The notes below the pieces were generated by a model, which was not told the DNA's origin, did not search any database, and saw only the letters and a list, made by a program, of their open reading frames with translations. Source: Limnohabitans sp. (GTDB lineage Bacteria; Pseudomonadota; Gammaproteobacteria; Burkholderiales; Burkholderiaceae_C). Taken from it: DNA of 63,494 nucleotides. Below are positions 16,776 to 25,198 of this stretch, piece by piece. A program made the position numbers and the translations under genes. Within the stretch, counting starts at the first letter, position 1. Each line of letters begins with the position of its first letter. The stretch spans positions 1-63,494 of the forward strand of contig NZ_JAFEIF010000044.1 of the NCBI RefSeq assembly GCF_017848645.1, given 5' to 3'.

Positions 16776-17891
16776 ATGCCCCCCGTCACCATTGAACGCG
16801 TGAGCCTTCGGCAAGTGAACTTGCCGCCCAAGGTTTTGCGCACCGACGCGATCCAGTCCTTTGTGACGCAAGAGACGATTTTGCTCACGCTGCACTGCAG
16901 CGACGGCATCGCAGCCACGGGCTACGCCTACACCATTGGCACCGGCGGCTCGTCGGTCATCGCCTTGCTCAAGGACCACCTGGCTCCGCGCTTGATTGGT
17001 CGCAACCCGGTCCTGGTGGAGGCGATCTGGAAGGATTTGTTTTTTCACACCCATGCCACCGCTGTCGGGGCCATGACCAGCCTGGCGCTGGCCTGTGTGG
17101 ACACGGCTTTGTGGGACTGGCGTGCCCAAAGCCAGGGCCTGCCGCTGTGGCAGTTGCTCGGCGGTGCGCAAGCGCGTGTGCCGCTCTACACCACCGAAGG
17201 CGGTTGGCTGCACCTGTCGCCCGAGGCCTTGGTGGATCAGACCCTGGAGGCGCAAGCCCAAGGCTTCAAAGGGGCCAAGATCAAGATCGGCAGGCCCCAT
17301 GTGAGCGAAGACGTGGCGCGCTTGAGTGCTGTGCGCGATGCGGTGGGGCCGGGCTTTGACTTGATGACCGATGCCAACCAAGGCTTCAACCGCGCCGAGG
17401 CCGTGCGCCGGGCACGGGCTTTTGACGGCCTGGGCTTGGCGTGGATGGAGGAGCCCCTGCCCGCCGAAGACGTGTCGGGCCACCGCCAGCTGCGCGAGCA
17501 GACCCCCATTCCCGTGGCGGTGGGCGAGTCGATGTACCACCCCATGCAATTCCGCGAATATCTGGAGCAGGGCGCGTGTTCGATCGTGCAGCCCGATGTG
17601 GCGCGCATCGGCGGTATCACGCCCTGGATCAAAACCGCGCACCTGGCCGAAACCTTTGACGTGGCGGTGTGCCCGCACTTCTTGATGGAGCTGCATGTGA
17701 GCCTGTGCGCTGCCGTGCCCAATGCCACCTGGGTGGAATACATCCCTCAGCTCGACGACATCACCACCTCGCGCATGCAGGTGCAGGACGGTTTTGCCAT
17801 CCCACCGGATGCCCCCGGCTTGGGCATCGCCTGGGACTGGGCCGCCATCACTGCAAGACAAGTCACCCAACTGGAGATCCAAGCACCATGA
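16776..17891 (+). CDS. Mandelate racemase/enolase superfamily sugar-acid dehydratase
   Basis: A 371-residue enzyme, taking ATG 16776 as start; an upstream in-frame start at 16725 would add a hydrophobic non-family extension. It shows the mandelate racemase subgroup chemistry: K-x-K (GAKIKIG) on the second strand, then metal ligands in MTDANQGFN, WMEEPLP and VGESMY, and a catalytic His region in CPHFLMELH. The subgroup contains talarate/galactarate, fuconate, rhamnonate and gluconate dehydratases; the exact substrate cannot be read. The following SDR and FAH genes match the L-fuconate/L-rhamnonate style pathway, so a 6-deoxy or hexonate sugar acid dehydrated to a 2-keto-3-deoxy acid is likely. 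Its stop overlaps the start of the next gene (ATGA). Confidence 0.85.
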   Translation: MPPVTIERVSLRQVNLPPKVLRTDAIQSFVTQETILLTLHCSDGIAATGYAYTIGTGGSSVIALLKDHLAPRLIGRNPVLVEAIWKDLFFHTHATAVGAMTSLALACVDTALWDWRAQSQGLPLWQLLGGAQARVPLYTTEGGWLHLSPEALVDQTLEAQAQGFKGAKIKIGRPHVSEDVARLSAVRDAVGPGFDLMTDANQGFNRAEAVRRARAFDGLGLAWMEEPLPAEDVSGHRQLREQTPIPVAVGESMYHPMQFREYLEQGACSIVQPDVARIGGITPWIKTAHLAETFDVAVCPHFLMELHVSLCAAVPNATWVEYIPQLDDITTSRMQVQDGFAIPPDAPGLGIAWDWAAITARQVTQLEIQAP

Positions 17892-18637
17892 GACTCAAAG
17901 GAAAAATCGCACTGGTCACCGCCGCTGGCCAAGGCATTGGCCAGGCCGCCGCATTGGCCATGGCCGCCGAGGGCGCAACGGTCTATGCCACCGATGTGAA
18001 CGCCGAGCTGCTCAAGTCTTACCAAGGCGTGGCCAATGTGCACACCGCCGTGCTCAATGTGCTCGACAAAGCCGCCATTGCCGCGCAGGTGGCCAGCCTG
18101 CCGCGCATCGACATCGTCTTCAATTGCGCAGGCTTTGTGCACAACGGCAACATTGAATTGGCCACCGACGAGGACTGGGAATTCGCCTTCAATCTGAACG
18201 TGCGCTCGCAGTTCTGGATGATCCAGGCGGTCATTCCCAAAATGGTGGCGCAGTTCGCACAAACCGGCCACGGCGGCAGCATCATCAACATGGCCAGTGT
18301 GTGTTCCAGCGTGCGCGGCTTGCCCAACCGATTCATTTACGGCACCAGCAAGGCGGCGGTGATTGGCCTGACCAAAAGCGTGGCGGCTGACTATGTGCGC
18401 CAAGGGGTGCGGTGCAATTGCATCTGCCCCGGCACCGTGGACACGCCCTCGCTGCAGGACCGTATCAACAGCTATGCCGACCCGGTGCAGGCCAGGCAAG
18501 ACTTCATCAACCGCCAGCCCATGGGCCGTTTGGCGCAGGCGCACGAGATCGCGCCCATCGTCACCTTCCTCGCTTCCGACGAATCCATCTTCGCCACGGG
18601 CAATGCCTACATGGTGGACGGTGGCATGACCATCTGA
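17888..18637 (+). CDS. SDR oxidoreductase, probable 2-keto-3-deoxy-sugar-acid (fuconate/rhamnonate) dehydrogenase
   Basis: A 249-residue classical short-chain dehydrogenase whose ATG overlaps the upstream stop. The NAD site is TAAGQGIGQ, with D in YATDVNAE selecting NAD over NADP. It carries the NCAG motif, the catalytic YGTSK and the terminal VDGG. Its sequence is strikingly like the mammalian BDH2/DHRS6 branch (SKAAVIGLTKSVAADYV, CPGTVDTPSLQ). In bacteria this branch includes the 2-keto-3-deoxy-L-fuconate dehydrogenase, which oxidises C4 to give a 2,4-diketo-3-deoxy acid. The dehydratase upstream and FAH-type hydrolase downstream support that role. Start choice is clear because residues further upstream belong to the previous gene. 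Confidence 0.85.
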   Translation: MRLKGKIALVTAAGQGIGQAAALAMAAEGATVYATDVNAELLKSYQGVANVHTAVLNVLDKAAIAAQVASLPRIDIVFNCAGFVHNGNIELATDEDWEFAFNLNVRSQFWMIQAVIPKMVAQFAQTGHGGSIINMASVCSSVRGLPNRFIYGTSKAAVIGLTKSVAADYVRQGVRCNCICPGTVDTPSLQDRINSYADPVQARQDFINRQPMGRLAQAHEIAPIVTFLASDESIFATGNAYMVDGGMTI

Positions 18638-18667
18638 AACACCCCATTGAATGACTGAAAGCCACAC

Positions 18668-19426
18668 ATGAATTTGCTCGACATGAAAGGCCGCCACGCG
18701 GTCATCACCGGTGGGGCCACTGGCCTGGGTTTTGCGATTGCGCAGCGCATGCTGGCCTCGGGCGCACGCGTCACCATTTGGGACCGCGATGCCGCAGGCA
18801 TGGCCCAAGCCGCCGAGCAACTGCGCCAAGGGCAGCTGGGCGCGGTGGTCAATACCGTGCAGGTCGATGTGGCCGACCATGCTTCTGTTGTAAGCGCCAC
18901 CGCACAAACCACGGCGCTGGCAGGCGTCGATGTGCTGGTCAACAGCGCGGGCATCACCGGCCCCAATGTCAAGGTGTGGGACTACCCGGTGGACGCCTGG
19001 AAGCAGGTGTTCGATGTGAACGTGCATGGCCTGTTCCATTGCTGCCGTGAACTCAGCGCCCATATGAAGGCGCGCAACTACGGCCGCATCGTCAACATCG
19101 CCTCGGTGGCGGGCAAGGACGGCAACCCCAACGCCAGCGCTTACAGTGCGAGCAAAGCGGCCGTCATAGGCCTCACCAAATCGCTGGGCAAAGAACTGGC
19201 CGATACGGGTGTGCGCGTGAACTGTGTCACCCCGGCGGCTGTGAAGACGGCGATTTTTGATCAAATGACGCCCGAGCACATCCAGTTCATGCTCTCCAAG
19301 ATTCCGATGGCCCGCTTTGGCGAGCCCGAAGAAGTCGCCGCCATGGTGACTTGGCTGAGCACCGAAGAATGTTCCTTCTCCACCGGCGCGGTCTTTGACC
19401 TGTCGGGTGGCCGTTCCACTTATTGA
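18668..19426 (+). CDS. Second SDR family oxidoreductase
   Basis: A 252-residue classical SDR with the Rossmann motif TGGATGLGFA, NSAG, catalytic Ser in NIASVAGKDG and YSASK, and a C-terminal SGG. The aspartate of IWDRDAAG again suggests NAD specificity. It is a FabG-like enzyme whose substrate is not identifiable. In this operon it may oxidise the free sugar (fucose/rhamnose-type dehydrogenase step) or a related hydroxy-acid. It lies 30 bp after the previous SDR and 26 bp before the FAH-family gene. Confidence 0.85.
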   Translation: MNLLDMKGRHAVITGGATGLGFAIAQRMLASGARVTIWDRDAAGMAQAAEQLRQGQLGAVVNTVQVDVADHASVVSATAQTTALAGVDVLVNSAGITGPNVKVWDYPVDAWKQVFDVNVHGLFHCCRELSAHMKARNYGRIVNIASVAGKDGNPNASAYSASKAAVIGLTKSLGKELADTGVRVNCVTPAAVKTAIFDQMTPEHIQFMLSKIPMARFGEPEEVAAMVTWLSTEECSFSTGAVFDLSGGRSTY

Positions 19427-19452
19427 TTTTGTTCAAGCACTGAAAGGTATTT

Positions 19453-20316
19453 ATGAAACTCGTTCGTTATGGCCAACCCGGCAAAGAAAAACCCGGTCTG
19501 ATCGACGCCGAAGGCCGTTTGCGCGACCTGAGCGGTGTGGTCAAAGACATCTCGCCGGACCAACTGAACGACAAAGCCCTGGCCAAGCTGGCCAAAGTCA
19601 AGACCGACAAGCTGCCCCTGGTGCGCGGTAAAAAGCGTTTTGGCACGCCCATCTCGTACACCAGCAAGTTCATTGCCATCGGCTTGAACTATGCCGACCA
19701 CGCTGCAGAAGCGGGCATGCCCATTCCGGCCGAACCGATCGTGTTCACCAAAACCATCTCCTGCATTCAGGGCGCGAACGACGACGTGATGCTGCCCAAA
19801 GGCTCGAAAAAAACCGACTGGGAAGTCGAGCTGGGCATCGTCATCGGCACACGCACCCGTTATGTCACGCAAAAAGATGCGCTCAACCATGTGGCGGGCT
19901 ACTGCGTGGTCAACGACGTGAGCGAGCGTGAATACCAGCTCGAGCGCGGCGCCACCTGGGACAAGGGCAAGGGTTGCGACACCTTCGGCCCCGTGGGCCC
20001 TTGGCTGGTCACGCGCGACGAAGTGCCCAACCCACAAGCCCTGGGCATGTGGCTCGATGTGAACGGCGTGCGCTTTCAAACCGGCAACACCAAGACCATG
20101 ATTTTTGGCGTGGCCAAGCTGGTCAGTTACGTGAGCCAGTTCATGACGCTGGAGCCGGGCGACATCATCACCACCGGCACGCCACCCGGTGTGGGCATGG
20201 GCGTCAAGGTGGACGGCAAGCCTGCGCCTGTGTATTTGAAGCGCGGCGACGTGATGCGTTTGGGCATCGACGGCCTGGGTGAGCAGACCCAAAAAGTGGT
20301 GGCCTTCAAACTCTGA
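19453..20316 (+). CDS. Fumarylacetoacetate hydrolase family protein, probable 2,4-diketo-3-deoxy-sugar-acid hydrolase
   Basis: A 287-residue FAH-family enzyme with the usual short N-terminal domain followed by the catalytic fold. Metal ligands are visible in DWEVELGIVIG (E-x-E) and NDVSERE (D), and the substrate loop in the FGPVGPWLVT region; TTGTPPGVGMG closes the active site. Close family members are 2,4-diketo-3-deoxy-L-fuconate and -rhamnonate hydrolases, which cleave to pyruvate plus lactate. It is the last gene of the plus-strand operon and completes a dehydratase-dehydrogenase-hydrolase set without any kinase. Ureidoglycolate lyase-like activity is an alternative annotation for this family but fits the neighbours less well. 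Confidence 0.88.
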   Translation: MKLVRYGQPGKEKPGLIDAEGRLRDLSGVVKDISPDQLNDKALAKLAKVKTDKLPLVRGKKRFGTPISYTSKFIAIGLNYADHAAEAGMPIPAEPIVFTKTISCIQGANDDVMLPKGSKKTDWEVELGIVIGTRTRYVTQKDALNHVAGYCVVNDVSEREYQLERGATWDKGKGCDTFGPVGPWLVTRDEVPNPQALGMWLDVNGVRFQTGNTKTMIFGVAKLVSYVSQFMTLEPGDIITTGTPPGVGMGVKVDGKPAPVYLKRGDVMRLGIDGLGEQTQKVVAFKL

Positions 20317-20327
20317 TGCACCCGTTT

Positions 20328-20365
20328 GGACACATGGCCAGGGCGACGAGCTCTGCCATGTGTCC
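20328..20365. repeat. Perfect 11-bp inverted repeat upstream of aroB
   Basis: GGACACATGGC at 20328-20338 is complementary to GCCATGTGTCC at 20355-20365, with a 16-base loop. It lies in the 81-bp gap between the FAH gene and aroB. No T-tract follows, so either a Rho-independent end is absent or the dyad serves as an operator or mRNA leader structure of aroB. Confidence 0.55.
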
Positions 20366-20397
20366 ACTCGCAGCTCCAAACCCCTACACTTGGGGGC

Positions 20398-21525
20398 ATG
20401 TCCGAGTCCACATCCACACCCCAAACCACACCCATCCAAACGGTCGCCATTTCGCTGGACGACCGCAGTTACGACATCCAGATTGGCCAAGGCCTGCTGA
20501 GCCGCCCCGACACCTGGGCTGGCCTGCCCAAGGCGACAACGGCGATGATCGTGACCAACGACACGATTGCTCCGCTGTACGAGGCCGCTTTGCGCAGCGC
20601 CATCGCCCCGCATTACAAGCAAGTCCACACCGTGGTGCTGCCCGATGGCGAGGCGCACAAAGACTGGCCCACCCTGAACCTGATTTTTGACGCCCTGCTG
20701 GGCCAAGGTTGTGACCGCAAGACGGTGCTCTTTGCATTGGGTGGCGGCGTGGTGGGTGACATGACCGGCTTTGCGGCGGCCAGCTACATGCGCGGCGTGC
20801 CCTTTGTGCAGGTGCCGACCACGCTGCTGTCGCAGGTCGATTCGTCGGTGGGCGGCAAGACGGCCATCAACCACCCGCTGGGCAAAAACATGATCGGCGC
20901 GTTCTACCAACCCATGCGCGTGGTGTGCGACCTGAACACCCTGACCACCTTGCCCCCGCGTGAGCTGAGCGCGGGCCTGGCCGAAGTCATCAAATACGGC
21001 CCGATTGCCGACATGGATTTCTTGGGCTGGATCGAGGCGAACATCGACGCCTTGATGGCACAAGACCCGGCCGCAATGGCGCACGCCGTCCAACGCAGCT
21101 GCGAGATCAAGGCTTGGGTGGTGGGGCAGGACGAACGCGAAGCGGGCCTGCGCGCCATCCTGAATTTTGGCCACACTTTTGGCCACGCCATCGAGGCAGG
21201 TTTGGGTTTTGGCGTGTGGCTGCACGGCGAAGCCGTGGGCTGCGGCATGGTCATGGCGGCTGAACTCTCGCAGCGCCTGGGCAAGGTCGATGCGGCCTTT
21301 GTGGCGCGCCTGCGCGCCATCATCGAGCGTGCGGGTTTACCGGTGCGCGGCCCTGTGATTGACGCGGCCGACAACGCAGGCCATTACATCGAGCACATGC
21401 GCCTTGACAAAAAAGCCATCGGCGGCGACATCCAGTTTGTGGTGATCGACGGCCCCGGCAAAGCCTCTGTGTGTGGTGCGCCCGACGCGATGGTGCGCGA
21501 GGTGATCAACGCCTGCTGCGCCTGA
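20398..21525 (+). CDS. aroB: 3-dehydroquinate synthase
   Basis: A 375-residue enzyme of the shikimate pathway that cyclises DAHP to 3-dehydroquinate with NAD+ and a divalent metal. Recognisable features are [17 protein letters not shown] (NAD-binding glycine-rich loop), [21 protein letters not shown] (substrate phosphate and Lys), E in GLAEVIKYG and metal-binding His in [11 protein letters not shown] and WLHGEAV. The start chosen is ATG 20398, since it begins just before the conserved beta strand ([19 protein letters not shown]). The preceding in-frame codons lie in the inverted repeat. dgt follows 3 bp downstream. Confidence 0.96.
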   Translation: MSESTSTPQTTPIQTVAISLDDRSYDIQIGQGLLSRPDTWAGLPKATTAMIVTNDTIAPLYEAALRSAIAPHYKQVHTVVLPDGEAHKDWPTLNLIFDALLGQGCDRKTVLFALGGGVVGDMTGFAAASYMRGVPFVQVPTTLLSQVDSSVGGKTAINHPLGKNMIGAFYQPMRVVCDLNTLTTLPPRELSAGLAEVIKYGPIADMDFLGWIEANIDALMAQDPAAMAHAVQRSCEIKAWVVGQDEREAGLRAILNFGHTFGHAIEAGLGFGVWLHGEAVGCGMVMAAELSQRLGKVDAAFVARLRAIIERAGLPVRGPVIDAADNAGHYIEHMRLDKKAIGGDIQFVVIDGPGKASVCGAPDAMVREVINACCA

Positions 21526-21528
21526 CCC

Positions 21529-22710
21529 ATGTTTGCCGAGTCATTGGATTTGCCTGTGGGTTCAAGCCAGCCACTGGCCAGCTTGTCGGCGCTGGCCTGC
21601 GACCCGGCACACAGCCGGGGCCGACGGTTTGCTGAAGCCCCAGCACCCACGCGCAACGCTTTCCAGCGCGACCGCGACCGCATCGTGCACTCCACCGCGT
21701 TTCGGCGGCTGGTTTACAAAACGCAAGTCTTTCTGAACCACGAAGGCGATTTGTTCCGCACGCGGCTCACGCACTCGCTCGAAGTCGCGCAGCTGGGCCG
21801 CTCGATTGCCCGGGCTCTGGGCCTGAACGAAGATTTGGTCGAAGCCGTGGCGCTGGCGCACGACCTGGGCCACACGCCTTTTGGCCATGCGGGGCAAGAC
21901 ACCCTCAACGAATGCATGGCCGAGCACGGCGGCTTTGAGCACAACCTGCAAAGCCTGCGCGTGGTCGACCGACTCGAAGAACGCTACCCCGCATTTGACG
22001 GGCTGAACTTGAGCTTTGAAACACGCGAGGGTGTGCTCAAACATTGCTCCCGCACCAATGCCGAGCACCTGGAGCAGACCGAACCAGGTGGAGTCGGGCG
22101 GCGCTTCATCGACCGCACCAAGCCCAGTCTGGAGGCGCAGCTGTGCAACCTGGCCGACGCGATTGCCTACAACGCGCACGACATCGACGACGGCGTGCGC
22201 TCCGGGCTGATCAGCATCGAGCAACTGCTGCAGGTGGAACTGTTTGCGCATTACCACCAGCAGACTTTGACCGAGCATCCGGGCTTGTCGGAAAAGCCGC
22301 GCCGCCTGCTGTACGAAACCATCCGCCGCATGCTGAGCGACCAGGTCTACGACGTGATCGACACCACCCGCCAGGCTGTGTTTCAGGCGGGTGTTGGCTC
22401 GTTGGAAGAAGCCCGCCAGGCCGGGCCTCTGGTGGCGTTCAGCCCCAGCATGAAGGCCCGCAGCGGCGAGCTCAAAAAGTTTTTATTCGCGCAGCTCTAC
22501 CGCCACCCGCAGGTCATGCACACCACCGGTCAGGCGCAGCAGGTGGTGCGCGAGTTGTTCGACGCTTACGTGGCCCAGCCCGCTGAGATGTCTGCCGACT
22601 TCGCCGCCAACGCCGACCTGCACCGCTCGGTGGCCGACTACATCGCCGGCATGACCGACCGCTTCGCCCTGCGCGAGCACGAACGCCTGACGGGGCGCAA
22701 GTTGTTGTGA
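21529..22710 (+). CDS. dgt: Deoxyguanosinetriphosphate triphosphohydrolase-like protein (HD domain)
   Basis: A 393-residue HD-superfamily nucleotidase that would split dNTPs into deoxynucleoside and tripolyphosphate. The metal-binding H...HD...D set is seen in FRTRLTHSLEVAQLG and ALAHDLGHTPFGHAG, followed by EHGGFEHNLQSLRVV and a later D in NLADAIAYNAHDIDDG. The length is typical of the shorter dGTPase type 2/YfbR-unrelated group common in betaproteobacteria. It follows aroB with a 3-bp gap, an arrangement widespread in Burkholderiales. The next gene starts inside its stop codon. Confidence 0.94.
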   Translation: MFAESLDLPVGSSQPLASLSALACDPAHSRGRRFAEAPAPTRNAFQRDRDRIVHSTAFRRLVYKTQVFLNHEGDLFRTRLTHSLEVAQLGRSIARALGLNEDLVEAVALAHDLGHTPFGHAGQDTLNECMAEHGGFEHNLQSLRVVDRLEERYPAFDGLNLSFETREGVLKHCSRTNAEHLEQTEPGGVGRRFIDRTKPSLEAQLCNLADAIAYNAHDIDDGVRSGLISIEQLLQVELFAHYHQQTLTEHPGLSEKPRRLLYETIRRMLSDQVYDVIDTTRQAVFQAGVGSLEEARQAGPLVAFSPSMKARSGELKKFLFAQLYRHPQVMHTTGQAQQVVRELFDAYVAQPAEMSADFAANADLHRSVADYIAGMTDRFALREHERLTGRKLL

Positions 22711-23906
22711 GCCAGGTGAGTGCCCACCGTGCCGCCTGGCTGGTCGTCCTCGCTGGCGGCGTGGCGGCCTTGCAGGTGGGCAAGCTGCCGCCCGCCTTGC
22801 CCGCGCTGCAGGCCGAGCTGGGCCTCACGCTGGTGCAGTCCGGCTTCCTCTTGTCCATGGTGCAACTCGCTGGCATGAGTTTGGCGGTGTTCATGGGCCT
22901 GTTGGCCGACGGCATGGGGCTCAAGCGCAGCATGGTGCGCGGTCTGTGTTTGCTGGCGCTGGCCAGTGGTTTGGGCGCATTTGCCACTTCGGTTGCCGCC
23001 TTGCTGGCTCTGCGGGCCATCGAGGGCCTGGGCTTTTTGCTGGTGGCCTTGCCCGCGCCCGCCTTGATCCGCCGCTTGGTGCCGCCTTCGAAGCTGCCCG
23101 GCATGCTGGGCGTGTGGGGCGCCTACATGCCCACCGGCACGGCGCTGGCTTTGCTGGCCGGGCCGCTTTTTATTCCGGTCTGGGGCTGGGGTGCTTGGTG
23201 GTGGCTGTTTGCCGCCGTATCGCTGGCCATGGCCGCGTGGCTGTGGCGCAGCGTGCCCGCCGACCCCGTGGCCCACACAGCCGCAGCGGGGCTAGGTGCC
23301 TGGCAGCGCTTGCGCCGCACCTTGAGTGCCCGTGGCCCTTGGCTCGTTGCCCTCACCTTTGGCATGTACTCGGGCCAGTGGCTGGCGGTGGTGGGGTTCT
23401 TGCCGTCCATTTACGCCGCTTCAGGCGTGAGTGGTGCGCTGCTGGGCGTGCTCACGGCCTTGGCTGCAGCGGTGAACATCGTCGGCAACATGGCCTCGGG
23501 CCGTTTGCTGCAGCGCGGCTGGGCACCCCGCAGCACGCTGTGGCTGGGCTTTGGCGCCATGGCGCTGGGCAGCACAGTGGCCTTTGCGCCCTTCACCGAA
23601 ACCCTGCCTTGGTTGCGCTTTGCCGGGGTGTTGTTGTTCTCGGGTATGGGCGGTTTGGTGCCGGGCACGCTGTTCAGCCTGGCTGTGCGTTTGGCTCCGG
23701 GCGAGCAGCAAGTAGCCACCACCGTGGGCTGGGTGCAGCAACTCTCGGCCCTGGGCCAGTTCGTCGGCCCCCCCGTGGTGGCGGCCGTGGCCGCGCGGGC
23801 AGGCGGCTGGCAGCTCACGCCGCTGGTCACGGTGGGGTGTTGTGTCGTGGGGGCGGGGTTGGCCTGGCTGGCTGGGCGAGAATTGGCGTCATGGAGGAAA
23901 ACATGA
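22707..23906 (+). CDS. MFS transporter
   Basis: A 399-residue inner-membrane protein with about 12 transmembrane helices in two halves. It has the A-loop-like motif GLLADGMGLKRSM between TM2 and TM3. The GTG start overlaps the dgt stop (GTGA), so it is translationally coupled to dgt. It resembles CynX/NimT-type major facilitator carriers, but no substrate can be deduced. The sequence composition matches the neighbouring core genes. Confidence 0.85.
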   Translation: MSQVSAHRAAWLVVLAGGVAALQVGKLPPALPALQAELGLTLVQSGFLLSMVQLAGMSLAVFMGLLADGMGLKRSMVRGLCLLALASGLGAFATSVAALLALRAIEGLGFLLVALPAPALIRRLVPPSKLPGMLGVWGAYMPTGTALALLAGPLFIPVWGWGAWWWLFAAVSLAMAAWLWRSVPADPVAHTAAAGLGAWQRLRRTLSARGPWLVALTFGMYSGQWLAVVGFLPSIYAASGVSGALLGVLTALAAAVNIVGNMASGRLLQRGWAPRSTLWLGFGAMALGSTVAFAPFTETLPWLRFAGVLLFSGMGGLVPGTLFSLAVRLAPGEQQVATTVGWVQQLSALGQFVGPPVVAAVAARAGGWQLTPLVTVGCCVVGAGLAWLAGRELASWRKT

Positions 23907-24997
23907 CCGACCGATCCGTCCCGCTCGTCTCCGCCAATTACGCCACTTTGCTCGGCGACATCAAGCAACGCGTGCGCCATGGGCAAACGCGGGCTGTGTT
24001 GGCCGTAAATGCCGAGCTCATTCGCCTGTATTGGGACATCGGCGCTCTGATCCACGCTCGCCAGCAGCAAGAAGGCTGGGGGGCTGGGGTGATTCCGCGT
24101 TTGGCGCGTGATTTGCATAACGAATTGCCGGAGGAAAAGGGCTTTTCCGAGCGCAACATCAAACGGATGCTGGCTTTTTACCGCGAATATCCGTACTTGG
24201 AATTTGTGCCACAAGCTGTGGCACAAATTGATCCCGGGGAAAAAGTGCCACAGGCTGCGGCACTTTTCCCGGCTGACTTGGTTCAGTCCATTCCCTGGGG
24301 GCACCACACCGAGCTCATGGCCAAGGTCAAGGACCTGCCCACCCGCCATTGGTACATGCAGGCCTGCCTGGCCAATGGCTGGAGCCGCAACATTTTGGTC
24401 ATGCAGATCGAAGTGGCCGCGCATCAGCGCCAAGGGCGAGCCACCACCAACTTTGACAGGCGGCTTCCGTTGCCCGATTCAGATCTGGTGCAGCAAACCC
24501 TGAAAGACCCCTACCTGTTTGACTTTCTGACGCTGGAGTCCGGCTTTCATGAGCGCGAACTGGAAACCGGCCTCATCGCGCACCTCGAAAAGTTTTTGCT
24601 GGAGCTGGGGCAGGGCTTTGCCTTCGTTGGACGTCAATACCATCTCGATGTCGGCGATCAGGATTTTTATGTCGACTTGCTTTTTTATCACTTGAAGTTG
24701 CGTTGCTATGTGGTGATTGACCTCAAGCGCGGTGATTTCAAGCCTGAATATGCGGGAAAGATGAATTTCTATTGCAGCGTGGTGGATGATCGGCTGCGCC
24801 ATGAAAGCGACAGACCTACCATCGTGCTGATTCTTTGCCAGCAACCTAACCGAGTGCTGGCGGAATATGCGCTGCGCGGCATGGACAAGCCCATAGGTGT
24901 TTCCAGTTTCGAGCTCACCCGAGCACTCCCCGAGAGTCTGGAGTCCAGCCTTCCGACCATCGAGGAAATCGAACGCGAATTGGAGGGGGACGCATGA
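23903..24997 (+). CDS. DUF1016 / YhcG-type PD-(D/E)XK nuclease domain protein
   Basis: A 364-residue protein of the YhcG family. The N-terminal DUF1016_N winged-helix part covers about residues 10-150 (NAELIRLYWDIGALI, FSERNIKRMLAFYREYP). The C-terminal restriction-endonuclease-like domain has D in FYVDLLFYH and the VIDLK motif. The start ATG 23903 is preferred over 23891 because GGAGG lies 6 bp upstream of it; it also overlaps the end of the MFS gene. Between the domains lie two strong palindromes that are read in frame (see 24201-24275). Family members are suspected DNA-acting proteins of defence islands and often accompany restriction-modification genes; here a RhuM remnant follows. Confidence 0.88.
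   Translation: MTDRSVPLVSANYATLLGDIKQRVRHGQTRAVLAVNAELIRLYWDIGALIHARQQQEGWGAGVIPRLARDLHNELPEEKGFSERNIKRMLAFYREYPYLEFVPQAVAQIDPGEKVPQAAALFPADLVQSIPWGHHTELMAKVKDLPTRHWYMQACLANGWSRNILVMQIEVAAHQRQGRATTNFDRRLPLPDSDLVQQTLKDPYLFDFLTLESGFHERELETGLIAHLEKFLLELGQGFAFVGRQYHLDVGDQDFYVDLLFYHLKLRCYVVIDLKRGDFKPEYAGKMNFYCSVVDDRLRHESDRPTIVLILCQQPNRVLAEYALRGMDKPIGVSSFELTRALPESLESSLPTIEEIERELEGDA
24201..24275. repeat. Two palindromic elements inside the DUF1016 gene
   Basis: AATTTGTGCCACA at 24201-24213 is exactly complementary to TGTGGCACAAATT at 24217-24229 around a 3-base loop. A second, imperfect hairpin starts at 24234 (CCGGGG...AAGTGCC) and ends near 24272 (GGCAC...CCCGG). Both encode VPQA-type peptide units in the inter-domain linker, so the reading frame is kept. 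They look like small palindromic elements inserted in frame. Confidence 0.65.
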
Positions 24998-25198
24998 GTG
25001 GGCGATCTTCCAGCCACGGCAAACCCGGGCGCAAAAAGACAGAAGTCTCCCTTGTGCATTCCTCTGCAGCGGAATATCTGACCGTCATCGCTGCCAGCGG
25101 GCAGGGCTGCGTGCATTTGAAAACGACAACACCTGGGCTGCCTGCCCAAGGATGAGTCTTCCTGATCAGACCCTGTGTCAACAGGCACAATCTCGCCC
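24994..25198 (+). pseudogene. RhuM-family protein remnant
   Basis: An ATG overlapping the DUF1016 stop opens a 53-codon frame. Its residues KTEVSLVHSSAAEYLTVIAA match, from memory, the N terminus of virulence RhuM/Fic-associated proteins. Near codon 43 the similarity moves to another frame (ENDNTWAACPRM, comparable to the DENIWLTQKMM block of RhuM proteins) and then runs into the DUF1415 start. The rest of the gene, normally over 300 codons, is absent. This is best seen as a frameshifted and truncated relic of a DUF1016-RhuM pair. Confidence 0.5.

Noticed and set aside
17747..19279. 510-codon minus-strand frame opposite the two SDR genes
   Set aside because: Shadow of GC-rich coding DNA; the plus-strand SDR motifs are complete and conserved.
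20328..20365. Interpretation of the aroB upstream dyad as a Rho-independent terminator
   Set aside because: No U-run follows the stem on either strand and the loop is 16 bases long.
22946..23902. Long in-frame opening upstream of the DUF1016 start
   Set aside because: It is a shadow of the MFS gene in another frame; GGAGG before ATG 23903 and family similarity set the start.
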